This document shows positions 52,978 through 59,803 of a stretch of DNA of 64,000 bases, in pieces (the stretch's first letter is position 1; each line of letters opens with the position of its first letter). The DNA is from JAQVCM01 sp040403095. Lineage in GTDB: Bacteria; Bacteroidota; Bacteroidia; Flavobacteriales_D; Crocinitomicaceae. The translations under genes and the position numbers were made by a program. Location: NCBI GenBank assembly GCA_040403095.1, contig JBBALI010000004.1, positions 62,001-126,000 of the forward strand. The letters run 5' to 3'. Under the pieces are notes generated by a model. The model was not told the DNA's origin. It did not search any database and worked only from the letters and a program-made list of their open reading frames with translations.

Positions 52978-53006
52978 AAAACCCGATAATTTGATTATCG
53001 GGTTTT
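52978..53006 (+). terminator. Rho-independent terminator of rpsA
   Basis: A perfect 13-bp stem (52978-52990 with 52994-53006) with a 3-nt loop and T tract, 23 nt past the stop. Confidence 0.95.
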
Positions 53007-53037
53007 TTAATGTCAAATAATCTTTAATGTAATATTG

Positions 53038-53067
53038 TTGCATTTAAAGAGTAATTGACTAAATTTG
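53038..53067 (+). promoter_or_regulatory. Bacteroidota promoter (TTG, 19 nt, TAAATTTG) before the 53072 gene
   Basis: TTG at 53038-53040 and TAAATTTG at 53060-53067 are 19 nt apart, the best-spaced promoter in the window. The ATG at 53072 is only four bases past the -7 element, so the mRNA may be leaderless. Confidence 0.7.
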
Positions 53068-53071
53068 TATC

Positions 53072-53380
53072 ATGCGAAAATCAAAATGGTGGATATTTAT
53101 TTTGTTAACGAGCTTCATTTTGTTGCTTGTTCCCAAAAGTATTTGGCATGATTGTGAACAAAAGCATTTTTTAAAAAAATTAAATGGAACTGAATATAAA
53201 GTTGAAAAAGAACATTGTAATATTTGTGATTTTCAGTTTTATCCATCGATAATCCAAGATGAACCTATATTTTTCTATGCTAAAAATAATTTTCAAACGA
53301 AGCTAGTAGCCGATTATCAAATTATTTTTGTTTCACCTATTTTACTTTCTCCAAGAGGACCTCCTGCTAATTTATTTTAA
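53072..53380 (+). CDS. Small membrane-anchored Cys/His protein upstream of a TonB receptor
   Basis: A 102-residue protein with one N-terminal hydrophobic helix (WWIFILLTSFILLLVP) and an outside part containing HDCEQKH, then EKEHCNICDFQFYP with a CxxC, and ending SPRGPPANLF. The Arg-Gly-Pro-Pro-Ala ending resembles DUF2946-like proteins linked to copper in other bacteria. The Cys/His pattern suggests metal or redox binding. It precedes the TonB receptor gene by 27 nt and shares its probable promoter. Function is inferred from these features and position. Confidence 0.7.
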   Translation: MRKSKWWIFILLTSFILLLVPKSIWHDCEQKHFLKKLNGTEYKVEKEHCNICDFQFYPSIIQDEPIFFYAKNNFQTKLVADYQIIFVSPILLSPRGPPANLF

Positions 53381-53407
53381 AGGTTTTCAATAATTTAGAA
53401 TAAATCA

Positions 53408-55723
53408 ATGCCAATGAGAAAGTATCTTTTGATTGCTTTTTTGTGGATGTCAATGAATACTATTGCACAAAACAATAACTGTAACTTGATATTTGCAGGA
53501 CAAGTAATTGATCAACACGATAGCACCGCAGTTCCATTTGCTAGAATTCAAATCAAGGAACTCAATTTGAATATTTTATCCGATTCAACAGGTCGATTTA
53601 AATTTTCAGGAATTTGTCCTGGGGAATATACAATTGTATGCTTACATCACATTGGATGTGAACCCGTTAAAATAAAAAGAAATATTATTTCAAATTCCTA
53701 TGAAAAGGTTTATATTGAATTTCATTTCGATGAACTTGAAGAGGTTCAAGTAGAATATACTGTGTTCAAAATGTCAACACTTACTGTTGATAAACCCTCT
53801 GAATTGGAAAAATCCTTCGCAATCGGAAAAACTTTAGGTGAACTTGTGAAACAATTGCCGGGAGTAAATACGCTGAATACAGGTTCAAACATTTCAAAAC
53901 CAATTATACATGGAATGCACAGCAACCGCGTTTTGATTTTGAACAATGGAATAAGGCAAGAAGGACAACAGTGGGGAAGCGAACATGCTCCAGAAATTGA
54001 TCCATTTCTGTATTCTGAGGTTTCTTTGATTAAAGGTGCAAATGCCGTTCGATACGGATCAGATGCTATTGCTGGTGTAATCTTACTCGAACCTGCAAAA
54101 TTATTTTACAAACCTGGTTTGAGAGGTCAAATTCAAACAACTTTATTTAGTAACGGCCGACAAGGAAGTGTATCAACCATTTTAGAAGGAGGATTTAAAA
54201 AACTTTCCAATTTTTCTTGGCGAGCGCAAGGTACATTCAAAGAAGGAGGAACATTGCAAACGCCTAATTATTACTTGAAAAATACGAGTATCAAAGAATA
54301 TAATTTTTCTTTGAACGCTAAATATGAAATAAAAAAATGTGGTGTAGAAGTTTTTTATTCTCAATTTAATACAGATTTAGGAATTTTTTCAGGGTCGCAT
54401 ATTGGCAATTTGACTGACTTAAATAATGCCTTTAATGCAAGTCAACCTTTGGAGCTTGGGTCTTTTAGTTATACTATAGATAAACCAAGACAACAAATTA
54501 ATCATGATTTATTTAAGGCTAATCTGAACTTCAATTTAAATTCTAAAAACAGGTTGGTTTTTCTGTACGGAAGACAACAAAATCTAAGAAAAGAATATGA
54601 TAGACATACACCTTATAACGATTCAATTGCTGCATTGGGATTACCAGCTTTTCAACTGACATTGATAACACATTCAATCGATTTGAAATGGGAACATCAA
54701 CTTTTAAAAAACATAAAAGGGGAAGCAGGAATTTCCAATCAAAATCAAGGAAATAGTTATCAAGGAAGATTTTTTGTCCCGAATTTCAAGAAAAATTCAA
54801 CCGGTATTTATTTATTGGAAGTTCTGAAATTGAAAAGCTATGAAATTGAAGCCGGTTTCCGATTCGATAGAACAGATTTATCAGTTTTTATTTATGAGTC
54901 GAAGATATTAAAAAATTATCAGCATCAATTTCAGCAGTTTAGTGGTTCAACTGGAATCTCAAAAACCATAGGTCATCATTGGATTGCAAAATTAAATTTT
55001 GGATCTGCTTGGCGACCACCGTCAATCAATGAATTGTATAGCAATGGTTTGCATCACGGAGCTGCAGCAATTGAAATTGGAGATAGAAATATCAAACAAG
55101 AAGTTGCTTACAATTTTCAAATAGGAATCAATTACAAAACCAAGAAATGGTCGATTCAAGCAGATGCATATCACAACCAAATAAATGGTTTCGTTTATCT
55201 AAAGCCTTCTTTGCCACCAGTTTTAACTATTAAAGGTGCTTTTCCAGTTTTTCGCTATGAGCAAATTGATGCAAGATTTTCAGGAATGGATTTATCTGCT
55301 TATTTCAAGTTGCTAAAATCGTTTACTGTTTATGCCAAAGGCTCTTTTGTGAGGGCTTCTAATCAAACCAACCATACTTTTGTGGTAGGAATTCCAGCAG
55401 ACAAAATTGAACCTGGAATTATTTACAGTTATCAATTTACGAACAAGAATGTTTTAAATATTCAATTTTCAGCACCTATGGTTAGAATGCAAGATAGAGT
55501 AGAGGCAAACAGCGATTATGTTGCGCCTCCAAAAGGATATCTGTTAATCAACGGCCAAGTGACATATTCATTTCTTTTGAAAAGCCAGAAAGTCGATTTG
55601 AGTGTAGAGGTGAGTAATTTAACCAACCAAGTTTACCGTGATTACCTTAATAGATTTAGGTACTTTGCCGATGAAGTAGGAAGAAACATCGGATTTAAAT
55701 TAAAAATTCCATTTACAATTTAA
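53408..55723 (+). CDS. TonB-dependent outer-membrane receptor
   Basis: A 771-residue receptor; the start may be 53408 or the ATG two codons on (53414), both giving a signal peptide ending TIAQ. Residues about 25-105 are a carboxypeptidase-regulatory-like domain (FAGQVIDQHDSTAVPFARIQI). The plug spans about 135-225 (LGELVKQLPGVNTLN, VSLIKGANAVRYGSDAIAGVI) and the barrel fills the rest, with final strands ending GFKLKIPFTI. The HGMHSNRVLILNNGIRQEG segment resembles receptors in the ZnuD/HmuR-like metal and haem groups. It is followed 10 nt later by a paired lipoprotein. The substrate is probably a metal or metal complex, but that is uncertain. Confidence 0.92.
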   Translation: MPMRKYLLIAFLWMSMNTIAQNNNCNLIFAGQVIDQHDSTAVPFARIQIKELNLNILSDSTGRFKFSGICPGEYTIVCLHHIGCEPVKIKRNIISNSYEKVYIEFHFDELEEVQVEYTVFKMSTLTVDKPSELEKSFAIGKTLGELVKQLPGVNTLNTGSNISKPIIHGMHSNRVLILNNGIRQEGQQWGSEHAPEIDPFLYSEVSLIKGANAVRYGSDAIAGVILLEPAKLFYKPGLRGQIQTTLFSNGRQGSVSTILEGGFKKLSNFSWRAQGTFKEGGTLQTPNYYLKNTSIKEYNFSLNAKYEIKKCGVEVFYSQFNTDLGIFSGSHIGNLTDLNNAFNASQPLELGSFSYTIDKPRQQINHDLFKANLNFNLNSKNRLVFLYGRQQNLRKEYDRHTPYNDSIAALGLPAFQLTLITHSIDLKWEHQLLKNIKGEAGISNQNQGNSYQGRFFVPNFKKNSTGIYLLEVLKLKSYEIEAGFRFDRTDLSVFIYESKILKNYQHQFQQFSGSTGISKTIGHHWIAKLNFGSAWRPPSINELYSNGLHHGAAAIEIGDRNIKQEVAYNFQIGINYKTKKWSIQADAYHNQINGFVYLKPSLPPVLTIKGAFPVFRYEQIDARFSGMDLSAYFKLLKSFTVYAKGSFVRASNQTNHTFVVGIPADKIEPGIIYSYQFTNKNVLNIQFSAPMVRMQDRVEANSDYVAPPKGYLLINGQVTYSFLLKSQKVDLSVEVSNLTNQVYRDYLNRFRYFADEVGRNIGFKLKIPFTI

Positions 55724-55733
55724 TTCAAAAATT

Positions 55734-56288
55734 ATGAAAAATATTAAAATTTTAGTAGCAATTGCCATGTGCGCATCAGTTGTTTTTGCATCTTGTAAAA
55801 AGGACGACCCTGCAACTCCGCCGACACCAAAGAATGAGGAAGAATTAATCACAACCTTTAAAATTACTTTTATTGATCCAAATGGTATAAATCCAAGTTA
55901 TGCTGCTTTTTTTAGTGATATTGATGGTGCTGGAGGGAATCAGCCCACTGCATTTGACACGATTCGCTTGAAGCCTAATTCAATATACAATGCTTCGATT
56001 CAATTTTTGAACGAATCAGTTTCTCCAACGGATACAATTACGCATGAAATTTTGCAAGAAGCAGTTGATCATTTAATTTGTTTCAATATTAGTGGTGCCA
56101 ACGTTTCTGTGCAAAGAACCGATTCTGACGGAGTTTTTGAAATTGGATTATTATCAAAATGGACAACTACAAACACATCAACAGGTAATGTAGTAATCTC
56201 TCTTAAACACCAACCGGGTATTAAGAATGGAAATTGCGATTTAGGCGATACTGATATTGAACTAAACTTTGTTACTAAAATTGAATAA
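55734..56288 (+). CDS. Receptor-associated lipoprotein (annotated in Bacteroidota as 'type 1 periplasmic binding fold' protein)
   Basis: A 184-residue lipoprotein with signal MKNIKILVAIAMCASVVFASC (lipobox FASC). The sequence EEELITTFKITFIDPNG, DGAGGNQPTAFDTIRLKPN, YNASIQFLNESVSPTDTI and EEAVDHLICF-like stretch (ILQEAVDHLICFNI) match a Bacteroidota lipoprotein group often encoded next to TonB receptors. The Asp/Glu/His-rich stretches could bind metal. It starts 10 nt after the receptor gene and probably forms part of the same uptake complex on the outer membrane. The assignment is from remembered family pattern. Confidence 0.8.
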   Translation: MKNIKILVAIAMCASVVFASCKKDDPATPPTPKNEEELITTFKITFIDPNGINPSYAAFFSDIDGAGGNQPTAFDTIRLKPNSIYNASIQFLNESVSPTDTITHEILQEAVDHLICFNISGANVSVQRTDSDGVFEIGLLSKWTTTNTSTGNVVISLKHQPGIKNGNCDLGDTDIELNFVTKIE

Positions 56289-56493
56289 TGAGCTAATGCT
56301 ATGTTTAAATGAAAGTTGCAAGGCTGAATGAAATGTTTAATTATATCATGAAGTGAAAAAAAAATTTAATACTTTTTTCACAGCTAAAGTTTCAAAGCTC
56401 AAATTTTTCACACTGATTTTCGCTATTAACAATCAATTTAAAATTGTTAAAAACTGGCAACTGTTTTATAGTGAAAAAACCTAAATTTTGCAG

Positions 56494-56501
56494 TAAGTTT
56501 G
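56494..56501 (+). promoter_or_regulatory. -7 element (TAAGTTTG) of carB
   Basis: An exact TAnnTTTG match 51 bases before the carB ATG at 56553. The rest of the 264-bp gap is AT-rich, with an A/T hairpin at 56353-56381 that might end the lipoprotein transcript. Confidence 0.45.
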
Positions 56502-56552
56502 CGCTCAATTTGTAGGTAAGTATTGTCAAATTGAATCCATAAAGCGCATAAA

Positions 56553-59369
56553 ATGCCAAAAAATCAATCATTTAAGTCAATTTTAATCATCGGTAGTGGT
56601 CCTATCGTTATCGGTCAAGCATGTGAATTTGATTATGCGGGTTCGCAAGCAGCACGTTCTTTGAGAGAAGAAGGAATCGAAGTAACATTGATAAACTCCA
56701 ATCCAGCAACAATTATGACAGATAAAGTCGTTGCGGACAATGTTTATTTATTGCCACTAGAACCTGAAAGTATCGTTGAAATTCTTCAAAAACACAAAAT
56801 CGATGCGGTTTTACCCACGATGGGTGGACAAACTGCATTGAATCTAGCGATTCAGTGCGAAGAAATGGGTATTTGGGAAGAATACAATGTTGAAATGATT
56901 GGTGTGGATATCAATGCGATTGAAATTACTGAGAATAGAGAAGCTTTTCGTGAGTTGATGGGTCAAATTGATATTCCGATGGCGCCGCAACAAACCGCGA
57001 AATCTTTTTTGGAAGGAAAAGAAATTGCGCAAAAATTTGGTTTTCCACTTTGTATCAGAGCATCTTATACTTTAGGCGGAGCTGGTGCATCGATTGTTCA
57101 CGACCCGAAAGAATTTGACGGTTTATTGGAAAGAGGTTTACAACTTTCTCCCATTCATGAAGTAATGATTGACAAAGCCTTGTTGGGCTGGAAGGAATTT
57201 GAATTAGAATTATTGCGAGATTCAAATGACAATGTGGTGATTATCTGTTCGATTGAAAATTTCGATCCAATGGGAATTCACACTGGAGATTCAATCACAG
57301 TCGCTCCTGCAATGACTTTGTCAGATACAACGTACCAAAGAATGCGCGACATGGCCATCAAAATGATGCGTTCAATCGGAAATTTTGCAGGTGGTTGTAA
57401 CGTTCAATTTGCTGTCTCTCCGGATGATGCAGAAGATATTATCGCAATTGAAATCAATCCACGTGTTTCACGTTCGTCAGCATTGGCATCAAAAGCTACA
57501 GGTTACCCAATTGCTAAAATTGCCTCAAAATTGGCAATTGGTTATCATTTAGATGAATTAAGCAATCAAATTACTAAAAATACATCGGCGTTGTTTGAAC
57601 CAACGTTGGATTATGTAATTGTGAAAATTCCGCGTTGGAATTTCAATAAATTCCCAGGAACAGACAGAAGATTAGGTCTTCAGATGAAATCTGTGGGAGA
57701 AGTAATGGGAATTGGAAGATCTTTCCAAGAAGCATTGCAAAAAGCTTGTCAGTCCCTCGAAATCAATAGAAATGGTTTGGGTGCGGACGGCAAAGAATTG
57801 ACTGATCAAGCAGCTATTTTATACTCTTTGGAAAATGCAAGTTGGAACCGTTTGTTTCACGTTTACGATGCGATTAAATTGGGAATTCCTTTCAAAACAA
57901 TTCACGAGAAAACGCGCATTGATGTTTGGTTCTTGAAACAAATCGAAGATTTAATCAAACTTGAAAGAAAAATTGAGAAATTCCATTTAGGAAATCTTCC
58001 CAAAGATTTGTTGTTTATAGCCAAACAAAAAGGATATGCAGACAGACAAATCGCTCACTTGTTACGTTGTTTAGAATCAGAAGTTTACAACAAACGCACT
58101 GAAATGGGCATTCAACGTGTATATAAATTAGTTGATACTTGTGCTGCTGAATTTGAAGCGCAAACGCCTTACTATTACAGTACTTTCGAATATGAAAATG
58201 AAAGTATTCCATCAGATCGCAAAAAAGTAATTGTTTTGGGGTCTGGACCAAACAGAATTGGACAAGGAATTGAATTTGATTACAGTTGTGTGCACGGCGT
58301 TTTGGCCGCCAAAGAATGTGGTTATGAAACGATTATGATCAATTGTAATCCTGAAACTGTTTCTACAGATTTTGATACTGCTGATAAATTGTATTTCGAA
58401 CCCGTTTTCTGGGAACACATTTACGATATTATCAAGCATGAAAAACCGGAAGGTGTAATTGTGCAATTGGGTGGACAAACTGCCTTGAAATTGGCGCAAA
58501 AACTAGAAAGATTTGGAATCAAGATTTTAGGAACAAGCTTCGAAGCGCTAGATTTAGCGGAAGATAGAGGGCGTTTTTCTAAAGTATTGGAAGAAAACAA
58601 TATTTTATTTCCTAAGTACGGAATTGTGCAAGATGCTGAACAAGCGATTGAGCTTTCTAAAGATTTAGGTTTCCCATTGTTGGTGCGTCCTTCGTATGTT
58701 TTGGGAGGACAAAAAATGAAAATTGTCATTAACGAAGAAGAATTAGAGCATCACGTAGTGGATATCATCGGAGAAATGGGACAAAATCAAATTTTGTTAG
58801 ATCATTTTATCGGTGGAGCCATTGAGGCCGAAGCAGATGCAATTTGTGATGGCGAAGATGTTTACATCATTGGAATCATGCAACACATTGAACCTGCCGG
58901 AATTCATTCAGGAGATTCGTATGCGGTACTTCCACCATACAACTTGGGAGATTTCGTATTACTTCAAATAGAAGAAATCACCAAAAAGGTTGCTTTGGCT
59001 CTGAAAACAGTTGGTCTGATAAATATTCAATTCGCTATTAAAGACGATAAAGTATATGTAATTGAAGCGAATCCTAGAGCTTCAAGAACAGTTCCTTTTA
59101 TTGCAAAAGCGTATGACGAACCGTATGTAAATTACGCAACGAAAGTAATGTTGGGTCATGCGAAAGTGAAAGATTTCAATTTCCAACCTCGAAAAGAAGG
59201 TTATGCTATTAAAATTCCTGTTTTCTCGTACGAAAAATTTCCTGATGTGAAAAAAGAATTAGGACCTGAAATGAAATCAACTGGAGAAGGAATTCGCTTT
59301 ATCAAAACATTGAAAGATCCTTTCTTTACAAAGATTTATTCAGAAAGAAACATGCATTTATCTCGCTAG
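56553..59369 (+). CDS. carB: Carbamoyl-phosphate synthase large subunit, short form without MGS domain
   Basis: A 938-residue enzyme. It has two ATP-grasp halves: first IIGSGPIVIGQACEFDYAGSQ, PTMGGQTALNLA, EINPRVSRSSALASKATGYPIAK; second VLGSGPNRIGQGIEFDYSC, VQLGGQTALKLA, VRPSYVLGGQKM, EANPRASRTVPFIAKAYDEP. It makes carbamoyl phosphate for pyrimidines and arginine, with ammonia from CarA. E. coli CarB has about 1073 residues; the missing C-terminal ~135 residues correspond to the allosteric MGS domain that binds UMP, IMP and ornithine. Short CarB proteins occur in Flavobacteriia. No carA gene is adjacent. A DUF4834 gene follows after 3 nt. Confidence 0.96.
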   Translation: MPKNQSFKSILIIGSGPIVIGQACEFDYAGSQAARSLREEGIEVTLINSNPATIMTDKVVADNVYLLPLEPESIVEILQKHKIDAVLPTMGGQTALNLAIQCEEMGIWEEYNVEMIGVDINAIEITENREAFRELMGQIDIPMAPQQTAKSFLEGKEIAQKFGFPLCIRASYTLGGAGASIVHDPKEFDGLLERGLQLSPIHEVMIDKALLGWKEFELELLRDSNDNVVIICSIENFDPMGIHTGDSITVAPAMTLSDTTYQRMRDMAIKMMRSIGNFAGGCNVQFAVSPDDAEDIIAIEINPRVSRSSALASKATGYPIAKIASKLAIGYHLDELSNQITKNTSALFEPTLDYVIVKIPRWNFNKFPGTDRRLGLQMKSVGEVMGIGRSFQEALQKACQSLEINRNGLGADGKELTDQAAILYSLENASWNRLFHVYDAIKLGIPFKTIHEKTRIDVWFLKQIEDLIKLERKIEKFHLGNLPKDLLFIAKQKGYADRQIAHLLRCLESEVYNKRTEMGIQRVYKLVDTCAAEFEAQTPYYYSTFEYENESIPSDRKKVIVLGSGPNRIGQGIEFDYSCVHGVLAAKECGYETIMINCNPETVSTDFDTADKLYFEPVFWEHIYDIIKHEKPEGVIVQLGGQTALKLAQKLERFGIKILGTSFEALDLAEDRGRFSKVLEENNILFPKYGIVQDAEQAIELSKDLGFPLLVRPSYVLGGQKMKIVINEEELEHHVVDIIGEMGQNQILLDHFIGGAIEAEADAICDGEDVYIIGIMQHIEPAGIHSGDSYAVLPPYNLGDFVLLQIEEITKKVALALKTVGLINIQFAIKDDKVYVIEANPRASRTVPFIAKAYDEPYVNYATKVMLGHAKVKDFNFQPRKEGYAIKIPVFSYEKFPDVKKELGPEMKSTGEGIRFIKTLKDPFFTKIYSERNMHLSR

Positions 59370-59372
59370 GAA

Positions 59373-59615
59373 ATGGGTGTAATCAGAATGATATTAATTA
59401 TCATCGGAGTCATTGTTTTACTTCGATTCATGGGACAGTTGATGAATGCCAAAAGGAACATTGACGAACAAAATAGAGGCAAAGCAGAGAGAGATCAACT
59501 CGAAAAACAAAGGAGACACGTCGAAAAAAACAAAGGAAAAACGACATTGGTTGCTAAAACAGCTAAATCAAGTGAACCTTTTGAAGACGTTGAATATGAA
59601 GAAGTAAAGAGCTGA
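59373..59615 (+). CDS. DUF4834 family small membrane protein
   Basis: An 80-residue protein with one N-terminal membrane helix (MILIIIGVIVLLRFMGQLM) and a charged, coil-prone cytoplasmic tail (RNIDEQNRGKAERDQLEKQRR) ending FEDVEYEEVKS. This layout is typical of Bacteroidota DUF4834. The function is unknown. It starts 3 nt after carB and ends before a terminator, so it is cotranscribed with carB. Confidence 0.8.
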   Translation: MGVIRMILIIIGVIVLLRFMGQLMNAKRNIDEQNRGKAERDQLEKQRRHVEKNKGKTTLVAKTAKSSEPFEDVEYEEVKS

Positions 59616-59630
59616 AAATAAAGTTTGAAG

Positions 59631-59665
59631 AAATCCATGGAATTGAATTTTCATGGATTTTTTTA
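59631..59665 (+). terminator. Rho-independent terminator of the carB-DUF4834 operon
   Basis: A 9-bp stem (59631-59639 with 59652-59660, arm AAATCCATG) with a 12-nt loop and T tract, 15 nt past the DUF4834 stop. Confidence 0.85.
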
Positions 59666-59803
59666 TTTTCGTTTCGTTACCTTGTAAGCAATCATTATCT
59701 TCATACCAAAATTTGAAAAAATATTTAAGTACTTAAACGTTAATTAATCAGGTAAATGTATTTGATTTTAAATCAATTGTAGTTGCCAAATTTAAAATAA
59801 ACT

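Noticed and set aside
56353..56381. A/T-only inverted repeat (GTGAAAAAA with TTTTTTCAC) considered as a terminator
   Set aside because: Nine-bp arms are mostly A-T runs that arise easily in AT-rich gaps; too weak to list as a feature.
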